Source: CALOBA01 sp942491465
Lineage (GTDB): Bacteria > Pseudomonadota > Gammaproteobacteria > Chromatiales > Chromatiaceae
Direction of reading: 5' to 3'
Assembly (NCBI GenBank): GCA_942491465.1
Contig: CALOBA010000045.1
Coordinates: forward strand, 186,001 to 250,000
Length of the DNA: 64,000 bases
Each line of letters begins with the position of its first letter. The stretch's first letter is position 1. Below, one piece after another: positions 25,550 through 35,940 of this stretch. The notes under the pieces are model-generated. The model was not told the DNA's origin. It did no database searches and saw nothing but the letters and a program-made list of their open reading frames with translations. The translations under genes were made by a program, and so were the position numbers.

Positions 25550-26872
25550 TCAACCGGTAGTCGACCCGGCAATCCGCCGCTGCCAACTCGCGGCCGTCGT
25601 ACAGATGGCCTCGGCGTCGAGGGTCTGCGTCAGGCCGTTGTGCAGGACCTGCTGGCCGTTGATCCAGACGTGACGGACCTGGTGGCTGCTGGCGGCGTAG
25701 ACCATCTGCGAGCAGGGGTGGTAGACCGGGGTGGTGTGGGCGTCGCGCAGATCGACGGCGACGATGTCGGCGGCCTTGCCGACCTCCAGCGAGCCGATTT
25801 CCCGGTCCAGGCCGAAGGCGCGGGCAGCGTTGATGGTGGCCATACGCAGGGCCTGCTCGGCGGGCAGGGCGGCGGCGTCGCCGGCGACGCCCTTGGCGAG
25901 CAGGGCGGCGGTGCGCAGCTCCCCCAGCATATTCAGATCGTTGTTGCTGGCGGCGCCGTCGGTGCCCAGTGCCACATTGACGCCGGCCTGACGCAGCCGG
26001 GCGACCGGACAGAAGCCGCTGGCGAGCTTGAGGTTGGACTCGGGGCAGTGGACGACATGGGCGCCGGTGGCGGCGAGGCCCTCGATCTCGTCGGCCTCGA
26101 GCTGGGTCATATGCACGGCCACCAGCCGCGGGCCCACCAGGCCGAGGCGCTCTAGGCGGGCGAGGGGGCGCTCGCCGTGCTCGCGCAGCGATTGCTCGAC
26201 CTCGCCGGCGGTCTCCTGCAGGTGGATGTGTACCGGCACGTCCAACTCCTCGGCCAGCTCGCGCACGCGCCGGAGCGGACCCTCGGAGACGGTGTAGGTG
26301 GCGTGGGGGGCGAAGGCGGCGCGGATCAGCGGGTTGCCCTTGAACTGATCGTAAAACTCGCGACCGCGGGCGAGATACGCCTCGGGCGCGTCGGCGAAGC
26401 GGGTCGGGAAGTCGACGACGATCATGCCGACGATGGCGCGCATGCCGGCCTCGGCGGCGACCCGCGCCGTCACCTCGGCATATTGGTACATGTCGTTGAA
26501 GCAGGTGACGCCGCCGCGGATCATCTCCAGCACGGCCAGACGGGTACCGTCGGCGACAAACTGCTCATCCACCCAGCGCGCCTCGGCGGGCCAGATGTGC
26601 TCGGTAAGCCAGGTCATCATCGGCAGGTCGTCGGCGAGCCCGCGCAGCAGCGTCATCGGCGAGTGGGTGTGGGCGTTGATCAGCCCCGGGATCAGCGCAT
26701 GGCCGCGCAGATCCAGCTCCTGCATGGCCGTGATCTGGTCGTTGGCCTCCTGCTGCGGCACCAGCGCGACGATGCGCCCGTGATCGACGACCAGGCTGTG
26801 GTGCTCAAGGCACTGATCTTGGGCGTCGACGGGCAGGATCCAGTCCGCGTGGAGGACGAGCTCGGCATGCAT
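25550..26872 (-). CDS. mtaD: 5-methylthioadenosine/S-adenosylhomocysteine deaminase
   Basis: The 440-residue amidohydrolase has the metal motif LINAHTHSPMTLLRGLADDL, VHIHLQETAGEVEQ, and LGTDGAASNNDLNML with the catalytic Asp. These match the MtaD/SsnA group that deaminates methylthioadenosine and S-adenosylhomocysteine to the inosine forms. The start ATG at 26872 has AAGGGG about 10 bases upstream. The gene is divergent from mtnA, which acts later in methylthio-salvage, and convergent with uvrC with only 5 bases between the stop codons. Confidence 0.9.
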   Translation of the reverse strand: MHAELVLHADWILPVDAQDQCLEHHSLVVDHGRIVALVPQQEANDQITAMQELDLRGHALIPGLINAHTHSPMTLLRGLADDLPMMTWLTEHIWPAEARWVDEQFVADGTRLAVLEMIRGGVTCFNDMYQYAEVTARVAAEAGMRAIVGMIVVDFPTRFADAPEAYLARGREFYDQFKGNPLIRAAFAPHATYTVSEGPLRRVRELAEELDVPVHIHLQETAGEVEQSLREHGERPLARLERLGLVGPRLVAVHMTQLEADEIEGLAATGAHVVHCPESNLKLASGFCPVARLRQAGVNVALGTDGAASNNDLNMLGELRTAALLAKGVAGDAAALPAEQALRMATINAARAFGLDREIGSLEVGKAADIVAVDLRDAHTTPVYHPCSQMVYAASSHQVRHVWINGQQVLHNGLTQTLDAEAICTTAASWQRRIAGSTTG

Positions 26873-26968
26873 TTGGTGTTTCCCCTTGAGCCTGATGGCG
26901 GAAAGGCTAAGAATGTCGGCCCTGACCGCCGTATGAATACTGACCTACTTTGCCATAGGGGCCACAAC

Positions 26969-28036
<1,068 letters not shown>

Positions 28037-28120
28037 GGTTGATAAGCGCAGCGCATCCACCGACGGCGCCTTCCGCATGAGTGCAGTCGTGGCGCTGTCG
28101 CAGACATCCTGAGGCGGCGT

Positions 28121-28237
<117 letters not shown>

Positions 28238-28363
28238 GAGGATGTCTACGACCGCGATCTTGATGACGACGACGACCACGACCACGATCCGAGAAGCGTT
28301 CTCGCCCTCGGGCGACGCCGTTCCAACGCCTGGCCCTTTTCTGCTGGAGAACACCGCCCACCG

Positions 28364-29833
28364 ATGTACATCGCCATGGTCAGCGCCGAGTGCGCACCCC
28401 TCGCCAAGGTCGGCGGCCTCGGAGACTTCGTCCAGGGCCTTGCGCGCGAGCTGGGGCGGCGCGGGCTTCGGGTCGAGGTATTTCTGCCGTACTACGACTG
28501 CCTGCGCCTGGAGGGTCTCGGCGAGCCCCGGCCCATCGCCCGCGGGCTGACGGTCCAGTTCGACGGCGAGACCCTCGATCTCGATCTGTTCGCGCTGGAT
28601 GCGGACGGTCTTCAGCTACGGCTGCTGGCACCGCGGGCCGGCTGGCAGCCCTTCGAGCGGGGTTGCGTCTACGGCGAGGCCGACGATGCCGAGCGCTTCG
28701 CGCTGTTCTGCCGCGCCGTGCTTGAGGTCTTCCGTCAGCGTGATGATCCGCCCGATATCCTGCACTGCAACGACTGGCAGACGGGCCTGCTGCCGGTGCT
28801 GCTGTTCGAGCAGTACGTCGCCCGCGGTCTGGCGCAGACGCGGGTCTGCTATTCGCTGCACAACCTCGGCCACCAGGGCTGGACCCATGCCGGGCTGCTC
28901 GCCAAGGTCGGGCTCGATCGGCAGCGGCTGTGCACCGCCGACCGGCTTGCCGACGCCGGCAATGCCGACGGCATCAACCTGATGCAGGGCGGCATCGTCT
29001 TCGCCAACTTCGTCACCACCGTCTCGCCGCGCTATGCCTGGGAGGTGCGCCATACCGACCAGGGCATGGGCCTGCAGGGCCTGTTGCAGCACCATCAGGA
29101 CAAATTCCTCGGGGTGCTCAACGGCATTGATGAGGAGGTCTGGAACCCGGCCACCGACCCGTTGATCCCCGTCCCCTTCGATGCCGATGACCTGCCGAGC
29201 AAGGCCGGCAACCAGGCCGCGCTGCGCCGCCGGCTCGGCTTGGCCGACGAGCATCGGCCCATGGTCGCCGTCATCAGCCGCCTCGATGCCCAAAAGGGCG
29301 TCGAGCTGATCCTGCACGGCGTCCGCCATGCCCTGGACCTGGGCTGTCAGGTGGTGCTGCTCGGCAGCGCTGCCGACCCGGCGCTGGACGCCCGCTTCCG
29401 CGCCCTGGCCGCCGAGCTGGCGGACGATCCCAACGCCCACCTGGAGCTGGGCTTCGACGAGGCCCTGGCCCACCAGATCTACGCCGCCGCCGATGTCATG
29501 CTGGTGCCCAGCGTCTACGAGCCCTGCGGCCTGACCCAGCTCATCGCCATGCGCTACGGCGGCGTGCCGGTGGTGCGCCGGGTCGGCGGGCTCGCCGACA
29601 CCGTGTTCGACGCCAACCACAGCGACCGCGCCTTCGATGCGCGCAACGGCCTGGTGTTCGACGACTTGTCCGCGCACGGGCTCGAATCGGCGTTGGACCG
29701 GGCCGTCGGCCTCTGGCGCGACTACCCCGACTACTTCCGCCAGCTGCGGCTCAACGGCATGCGCGCCGACCACTCCTGGCGGCAGCCGGCGGAGCGCTAT
29801 TTGGAGGTCTACGGGCATATCCGCGTACGCTGA
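28364..29833 (+). CDS. glgA: glycogen synthase
   Basis: The 489-residue GT5 glycosyltransferase starts MYIAMVSAECAPLAKVGGLG with the ADP-glucose-binding KVGGLGD motif. It has HCNDWQTGLLPVLL, LHNLGHQG, NGIDEEVWNP, VISRLDAQKG and the C-terminal VPSVYEPCGLTQLIAMRYG motif. It transfers glucose from ADP-glucose to growing glycogen. The ATG at 28364 has GGAG about 15 bases upstream. The frame is open upstream through an acidic stretch and the poly-valine repeat tract, so a longer product is possible. The pabB gene overlaps its 3' end by about 17 bases. Confidence 0.93.
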   Translation: MYIAMVSAECAPLAKVGGLGDFVQGLARELGRRGLRVEVFLPYYDCLRLEGLGEPRPIARGLTVQFDGETLDLDLFALDADGLQLRLLAPRAGWQPFERGCVYGEADDAERFALFCRAVLEVFRQRDDPPDILHCNDWQTGLLPVLLFEQYVARGLAQTRVCYSLHNLGHQGWTHAGLLAKVGLDRQRLCTADRLADAGNADGINLMQGGIVFANFVTTVSPRYAWEVRHTDQGMGLQGLLQHHQDKFLGVLNGIDEEVWNPATDPLIPVPFDADDLPSKAGNQAALRRRLGLADEHRPMVAVISRLDAQKGVELILHGVRHALDLGCQVVLLGSAADPALDARFRALAAELADDPNAHLELGFDEALAHQIYAAADVMLVPSVYEPCGLTQLIAMRYGGVPVVRRVGGLADTVFDANHSDRAFDARNGLVFDDLSAHGLESALDRAVGLWRDYPDYFRQLRLNGMRADHSWRQPAERYLEVYGHIRVR

Positions 29834-31208
29834 GCCGCCGCTGCACCGCGAGCGTCTGCCCTACCGCCCCGACAGCGCCGAGCTGTTCGCGCCGCTGGCG
29901 GGGGAGCCCTGGGCCCTGTGGCTCGACAGCGGCGGCGGCGGGCGCTGGGATATCCTCTGCGCCGGCCCGCGGGTGACGCTGACCACCCGCGGCGCCGTCA
30001 CCGAGGTGCGTTCCCGGCATCGACGCCTGCGCTCGACGGCCGACCCGCTGGGGCTGTTGCGCGAGCAGCTCGGTGCGCCGCGCACCAACGCCGATGAACT
30101 GCCCTTCACCGGCGGCGCCGTCGGCTGGCTCGGCTACGACCTGGCCCGGCGGTTCGAGCGCCTTGGCCTCGGCAGCCGGCTCCACCCGCTGCTGCCCGAG
30201 CTCGCCGTGGGCATCTACGACTGGGCGCTGCTCATCGATCACGCCGAGCAGACCAGCTGGCTGGTGGGGCAGGGCAGTGTGACCGACCCGGTCCCGATGC
30301 GGCTGCGCGCGCTGGTGCTGCGCCCGCGACCCGCCGCCGTCGGCAGCTTCCGCATCATCGGCCCCACGCGCTCCAACCTGGACCGGGCCGCCTACGGCCG
30401 CCGCTTCGATCAGGTGCAGGCCTATATCCACGCCGGCGACTGCTATCAGGTCAACCTGGCCCGGCGCTGGTCGGCACCGGCCCTCGGCGATCCCTGGCGC
30501 GCCTACCTTCGCCTGCGCGAGATCAACCCGGCCCCGTTCGCCGCCTGGATGCACATCCCCGGCGTGCGCATCCTCAGCGCCTCGCCGGAGCGCTTCCTCG
30601 CGGTCCGCGCAGGCCGAGTCGAGACCTGCCCGATCAAAGGCACCCGACCCCGTGATCCCGACCCGGCCCGCGACCGCGCCTTGGCCCGTGAGCTGCACGC
30701 CAGCCCCAAGGACCGCGCCGAGAACCTGATGATCGTGGATCTGCTGCGCAACGACCTGGGCCGCAGCTGCCGCACCGGCAGCATCGCCGTCCCGCGCCTG
30801 TTCGGCATCGAGACCTTTGCCAGTGTCCACCATCTGGTCAGCACCGTCACCGGCCGCCTCGACCCGGCCACGGACCCGTTGACCCTGCTGCGCGGCTGCC
30901 TCCCCGGCGGCTCCATCACCGGCGCCCCGAAGCGCCGCGCCATGCAGATCATCGACGCGCTGGAAGGCGAGGCGCGCGGCATCTACTGCGGCAACCTGTT
31001 CTACCTGGGCTACGACGGCAACATGGACAGCAACATCGCCATCCGCACGCTGAGCCTCGCCGGGGGAACGCTCTGCTGGCACGCCGGCGGCGGGCTGGTG
31101 GCGGACTCGCGCTGCGAGGCCGAGTGGGATGAGATCGGGGTCAAGGCACAAGCGATGCACGCGCTGGCCGCGTATTTCGTAGTTGCTTCTGTCCGCAAGG
31201 ATGTCTAG
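29817..31208 (+). CDS. pabB: aminodeoxychorismate synthase component I
   Basis: The product is about 463 residues. CPIKGTRPR carries the Lys that separates PabB from TrpE (which has Ala there). GGSITGAPKRRAMQIIDALE and RAENLMIVDLLRND are chorismate-binding signatures. It makes 4-amino-4-deoxychorismate for folate with a PabA glutaminase that is not seen here. No ATG, GTG or TTG is in frame near the expected N-terminus. A perfect GGAGGT at 29803-29808 lies 8 bases before an in-frame ATA at 29817, so a rare ATA start is proposed; CTG at 29844 is the alternative. The last residues and stop (VRKDV) fall in a short repeat also found near 38804. Confidence 0.85.
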   Translation: MSAYAEPPLHRERLPYRPDSAELFAPLAGEPWALWLDSGGGGRWDILCAGPRVTLTTRGAVTEVRSRHRRLRSTADPLGLLREQLGAPRTNADELPFTGGAVGWLGYDLARRFERLGLGSRLHPLLPELAVGIYDWALLIDHAEQTSWLVGQGSVTDPVPMRLRALVLRPRPAAVGSFRIIGPTRSNLDRAAYGRRFDQVQAYIHAGDCYQVNLARRWSAPALGDPWRAYLRLREINPAPFAAWMHIPGVRILSASPERFLAVRAGRVETCPIKGTRPRDPDPARDRALARELHASPKDRAENLMIVDLLRNDLGRSCRTGSIAVPRLFGIETFASVHHLVSTVTGRLDPATDPLTLLRGCLPGGSITGAPKRRAMQIIDALEGEARGIYCGNLFYLGYDGNMDSNIAIRTLSLAGGTLCWHAGGGLVADSRCEAEWDEIGVKAQAMHALAAYFVVASVRKDV

Positions 31209-31531
31209 GTTAATGCTGAGCCGTGCCCAATGCTGAGCCGTTACTCAGCATGAGCAAGGCCCCCTCGACGGCGAGCCGGCCCTGCCCGACTTCGTCATCG
31301 AGGTCGTCCGCAGCAGCGGCGGCTCGGGGGCGAGACGCCCCCGCTCCGGGGACTGGGAGCAGCGGCGGCTCGGGGGCGGGACGCCCCCGCTCCGGGGACT
31401 GGGAGCAGCGGCGTCTCGCCGCTGATCGCCTGCGGCGGGACGCCCCCGCTCCGGGGAGTTTGATTTCGCGCGGTCGCGCCGTCGTTTGCTCCAGTGCTTC
31501 CTGATCGCCGGCTACACCACCGGCCGGAGAT
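31209..31531. repeat. non-coding gap with a 46-bp GC-rich tandem repeat
   Basis: Two exact-period units (31312-31357 and 31358-31403) and a longer diverged third (31404-31457) contain CGGGGGCG-AGA-CGCCCCCG palindromes and CGCTCCGGGGACTGGGAGCA. A small inverted repeat, ATGCTGAGCCGTTACTCAGCAT, lies at about 31230-31251. Codons around 31259-31308 read LDGEPALPDFVIEVV, possibly the relic of a lost protein. No intact gene is seen in this 323-base stretch. Confidence 0.75.
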
Positions 31532-32845
31532 TCACTGCAGCGCGAACTTGACCCCTGAGGCGATGGCGATCAGCCACACCGCGCCGCCGACCTCGCGCCA
31601 GCGCCCGGCGAAGGTCTTGACCGCCGCGTAGACGATGAAGCCCAGACCGATGCCGGCGGAGATCGAGAAGGTGAGCGGGAGCGCCAGGGCGGTGACCACC
31701 GCGGGCAGGTACTCGGTGAGGTCGTCCCAGTCGATGTCCTTGAGCGCCTTGGCCATCAGGCAGGCCACGAAGACCAGGGCCGGGGCGGTGGCGAACGCGG
31801 GCAGCGCGGTGGCCAGCGGGGCGAAGAACAGGGTCAGCAGGAAGAGGACGCCCACCACCACCGCCGTCAGGCCGGTGCGCCCGCCGGCCTGGATGCCGGC
31901 GGCGCTCTCGATGTAGCTCACCACCGTGGAGGTGCCGAGGGTGGCGCCGAGCATGGCGCCGCCGGAGTCGGCGGTGAGCACCTGCTTGAGGCGGGGGACG
32001 CTGCCGTCCGGGCGCATCAGGCCGGCGCGGTGGGTGACGGCGATCAGGGTGCCGGCATTGTCCAGGACGTCGATCAGGAAGAAGGTGAGCACCACCGTGA
32101 CCACGCCGAGGCCGAGGGCGCCGGCGATGTCCATCTGCAGGAAGATGGGCGCAATCGACGGCGGCATGGAGACGACGCCGTCGAAGCTGGTCAGCCCGAA
32201 GGGGATGCCGGCCACGGCGGTGGTCAGGATGCCGATCAGCACCGCGGCGGCGACCCCGCGCGCGGCCAGTGCCGCCATCAGCAGGAAGCCGCCGCAGGCG
32301 AGCAGGGTCGCGGGGCTGCTGAGGTCGCCGAGGGTGACATAGGTGGTGGGGCTCGCGGCGACCACGCCCATCTGCTGCAGGCCGATGAGGGCCAGGAAGA
32401 AGCCGATGCCGGCGCCGATGCCGAGCTTCAGCGACATGGGGATGGCGTTGATCAGCCATTCGCGCAGCCGCAGCAGGGAGACGATCAGGAACAGCATCCC
32501 GGAGATGAACACCGCACCCAGCGCCACCTGCCAGGGGATCTGCAGCGTGCCCACCACGATGAAGGCGAAGTAGGCGTTGATGCCCATGCCGGGGGCGAGC
32601 GCCAACGGATAATTGGCATACAGCCCCATGGCGATGGAGGCGATCCCGGCCCCCAGGCAGGTGGCCACGAACAGCGCGCCGGGGTCCATGCCGGTGGTGG
32701 CCAGGATGCTCGGGTTGACCGCGACGATATAGACCATCGCGAGCCAGGTGGTCACCCCGGCGATGACCTCGGTGCGCACACTCGTGCCCGCCTCGCGCAG
32801 CTCGAAGCGGGCGAGCAGGCGGCGGCCGATCTGGGCGGCGTTCAT
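31532..32845 (-). CDS. NCS2/AzgA-family purine permease
   Basis: The 437-residue, ~12-helix membrane protein has AzgA-group features. The N-terminus is REAGTSVRTEVIAGVTTWLA, followed by MGINAYFAF, SLKLGIGAGIGFFLALIGLQ, and TSTVVSYIESAAGIQAGGRT, the substrate-site motif of this group. Relatives take up guanine, hypoxanthine or adenine by proton symport. It is the last gene of mtnP-apt-permease on the minus strand, 32 bases after apt. Import of free purine bases for salvage is therefore the likely role. Exact specificity is not deducible. Confidence 0.9.
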   Translation of the reverse strand: MNAAQIGRRLLARFELREAGTSVRTEVIAGVTTWLAMVYIVAVNPSILATTGMDPGALFVATCLGAGIASIAMGLYANYPLALAPGMGINAYFAFIVVGTLQIPWQVALGAVFISGMLFLIVSLLRLREWLINAIPMSLKLGIGAGIGFFLALIGLQQMGVVAASPTTYVTLGDLSSPATLLACGGFLLMAALAARGVAAAVLIGILTTAVAGIPFGLTSFDGVVSMPPSIAPIFLQMDIAGALGLGVVTVVLTFFLIDVLDNAGTLIAVTHRAGLMRPDGSVPRLKQVLTADSGGAMLGATLGTSTVVSYIESAAGIQAGGRTGLTAVVVGVLFLLTLFFAPLATALPAFATAPALVFVACLMAKALKDIDWDDLTEYLPAVVTALALPLTFSISAGIGLGFIVYAAVKTFAGRWREVGGAVWLIAIASGVKFALQ

Positions 32846-32877
32846 TTCAGCGCCTTGCTGCGTCGGCCCCCTTGGGG

Positions 32878-33405
32878 TCAGTCACCCTCGAACGAGCACA
32901 GCGAGTGCACCGATTGGCCGCGCTTTTCCAGGCGCGCGCGACCGCCGAGATCGGGCAGATCGATCACGAAGCAGCATTCCATGATCTTGCCGCCCATGCC
33001 CTCGATGAGGTTCACCGCCGCCTCGGCGGTGCCGCCGGTGGCGAGCAGGTCGTCCACCAGCAGGATCTGCTCGTCCTCGGATACGGCATCGGTGTGGATC
33101 TCGATGCGGTCGGTGCCGTATTCCAGCTCGTAGTCGTGGCCGACGGTCTCCGCCGGCAGCTTGCCCTGCTTGCGGATCGGCACGAAGCCGACGCCGAGCT
33201 GGTAGGCGAGCGCGGAGGCGATGATGAAGCCGCGCGACTCGATGCCGATGATCTTGTCGATGTGGCGGGCGGTATAGCGGTTGACCAGATCATTGATGGT
33301 GATGCGAAAGCCCACCGGGTCCATGAGCAGCGTGGTGATGTCGCGGAACATCACCCCTTCCTTGGGATAGTGGGGAACGGTGCGAATGCGTGATTTGATG
33401 GTCAT
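32878..33405 (-). CDS. apt: adenine phosphoribosyltransferase
   Basis: The 175-residue protein has the Apt N-terminus IRTVPHYPKEGVMFRDITTL, the adenine-site segment GIESRGFIIASALAY, and the PRPP loop ILLVDDLLATGGTAEAA. It converts adenine and PRPP to AMP. It sits between mtnP, which releases adenine from methylthioadenosine, and a purine permease, which supplies adenine from outside. The gap to mtnP is 61 bases, so the three form an adenine-recycling operon. Confidence 0.96.
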   Translation of the reverse strand: MTIKSRIRTVPHYPKEGVMFRDITTLLMDPVGFRITINDLVNRYTARHIDKIIGIESRGFIIASALAYQLGVGFVPIRKQGKLPAETVGHDYELEYGTDRIEIHTDAVSEDEQILLVDDLLATGGTAEAAVNLIEGMGGKIMECCFVIDLPDLGGRARLEKRGQSVHSLCSFEGD

Positions 33406-33466
33406 GGGTGTGATGGAAAATGTAAGGATGTTGACGGATGGACGGCGGGCTCGGGGCGCAGGCTTG

Positions 33467-34345
<879 letters not shown>

Positions 34346-34636
34346 TCATACCCGAATCGAATTTGGAGACAACGCGAGGGCCGGCGGTGGATACCTATAC
34401 CCGAGGGGATAGGGCGCGCATTGGCGGAGCCGATACCGCGACCGGGCGGCTCGCGACGGGCGACGACTATAGCTTTACACCGGGCAGACGGGCAAGCGAT
34501 GTCGCCGCGGATCACCGATGCGCCGGCAGGCGACGCCCGCAACCGGGGCCGCTCTTGGTCGACGAGCGCGGTGTGCTGCGCGTACGATCGCACGGGGATT
34601 CCGCATTGCCGGGTGCTGCATCGAGAACCACTGACC

Positions 34637-35068
34637 ATGACTACATCATCGTACGATACCGACGTTGTCGCCTGGGCCGACGAGCAGGCCGCGTTGTTGC
34701 GCGCCGGGCGACTGTCCGACATCGACATCGTGCATATCGCCGAGGAGATCGAGGACGTGGGTAGAAGCGAGCGCCGCGAACTGGCGAGCCGGATGGTGGT
34801 GTTGTTGGCCCACCTGCTGAAATGGCAGTTCCAGCCAGGACGCCGCGGGTCGAGCGGGCAGCGCACGATCAAGGAGCAGCGCCGCGCCATCGCCGCCCAC
34901 CTGCGGGATGTACCGAGCCTCAAGGGCGCGTTGGCGAATCCGAATTGGTGGGAGTCGATGTGGGCCGACGCCACCGCAAGGGCGATCGACGAGACCGGGC
35001 TGGACAGCTTCCCGGAAGACTGTCCTTGGAGCATCGATCAGGTCCTGTCCGCGGACTATTACCCCTGA
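34637..35068 (+). CDS. DUF29 family protein
   Basis: The 143-residue protein shows the DUF29 pattern: YDTDVVAWADEQAALLRAGR, IDIVHIAEEIEDVGRSERRE, LLAHLLKWQFQPGRRG, and a C-terminal PEDCPWSIDQVLSADYYP. DUF29 proteins are common in cyanobacteria and purple bacteria, often in many copies, and have no known function. The start ATG at 34637 is where the family match begins; the frame is open far upstream. The ~290 bases between mtnP and this gene hold no visible gene. Confidence 0.85.
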   Translation: MTTSSYDTDVVAWADEQAALLRAGRLSDIDIVHIAEEIEDVGRSERRELASRMVVLLAHLLKWQFQPGRRGSSGQRTIKEQRRAIAAHLRDVPSLKGALANPNWWESMWADATARAIDETGLDSFPEDCPWSIDQVLSADYYP

Positions 35069-35155
35069 TCAAGCCGGCACCGAAGCCGCCGGCCGACGAT
35101 CGAGCGCCGCGCGCGAATCAGCGCGACCATGCCCGCGGCCCCGGTGCGGCGGTCG

Positions 35156-35689
35156 CTAGCGACGTTCCGCCAGGGCCTCCAGGATGGCCGGCAGGAACTG
35201 CGGCAGGTCGCCGGGGTTGCGGCTGGTGATCAGGTTGCCGTCCACCACCACCGGGGCGTCCTCCCAGAGGCCGCCGGCGTTGGTGACGTCGTCGCGGATG
35301 GAGTGGAACGAGGTCAAGCGCCGGTCCTTGACGATGCCGGCGCTGATCAGCACCCAAGGGGCGTGGCAGATGGCGGCGATGAGGGCGCCGTTGGCGTGCA
35401 TGTCCTGGACAAGCTTGATCATGCCGGCGTGGCGGCGCAGGCGGTCGGGGGCATAGCCGCCGGGGATGATCAGGGCGTCGAAGTCGGCGGCGTGGACGTC
35501 GTCGATGCCGGCGTGGGGGTCGGCGCTCAGGCCGCGGCGGCCCTGGTAGGTGCCCACATGGGGGCCGACCAGGGTGACCTCGGCGCCGGCCTCGCGCAGG
35601 CGCAGCACCGGATACCAGAGCTCCAGGTCTTCGAAGTGGTTGTCGACCAGCACCGCGACGCGCGCCGGGGAGGTTGGGGACTGCGGCAT
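35156..35689 (-). CDS. DJ-1/PfpI family protein
   Basis: The 177-residue protein has the DJ-1/PfpI fold markers: VAVLVDNHFEDLELWYP with the conserved Glu, the nucleophile-elbow Cys in LIAAICHAPWVLI, and LIIPGGYAPDRLRRH. C-terminal residues WEDAPVVVDGNLITSRNPGD match the PfpI peptidase/deglycase group. Members act as stress-protective deglycases, chaperones or proteases; the exact role is not assigned. It is a lone gene, divergent from the SQR-like gene. Confidence 0.9.
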   Translation of the reverse strand: MPQSPTSPARVAVLVDNHFEDLELWYPVLRLREAGAEVTLVGPHVGTYQGRRGLSADPHAGIDDVHAADFDALIIPGGYAPDRLRRHAGMIKLVQDMHANGALIAAICHAPWVLISAGIVKDRRLTSFHSIRDDVTNAGGLWEDAPVVVDGNLITSRNPGDLPQFLPAILEALAERR

Positions 35690-35940
35690 AGGGCGCCTCT
35701 TTTCGGGTTGGGGGTTGGGGATGGAGGAGGGTGGGACAGCCGTCTATGATCCGCCATTTTCGCCGCCTTGGACCACCGAAACGCGCCGATTTTCCGTTCT
35801 CGGTGCCGGCTCAGGCCCTGTTGCTGACCTGGATCATCCTATCGTGTCGGTAGCCTGGGCCCGCGCCGCTTTTGGCTTTGACACCCCAGGGAGGCGTTGC
35901 TAGCGTGCCCGGCTACCATCAACCAGGAGGCCAACAAAAC

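Noticed and set aside
29637..29816. Upstream ATG at 29637 as the pabB start
   Set aside because: It would add about 60 residues read out of frame through glgA with no similarity to PabB; the family match begins only after 29817.
31259..31308. Possible Uma2-type nuclease fragment (LDGEPALPDFVIEVV)
   Set aside because: Only about 15 residues are suggestive; too little to assign.
31312..31457. Possible CRISPR or integron repeat
   Set aside because: Units are contiguous with no unique spacers and no integrase nearby.
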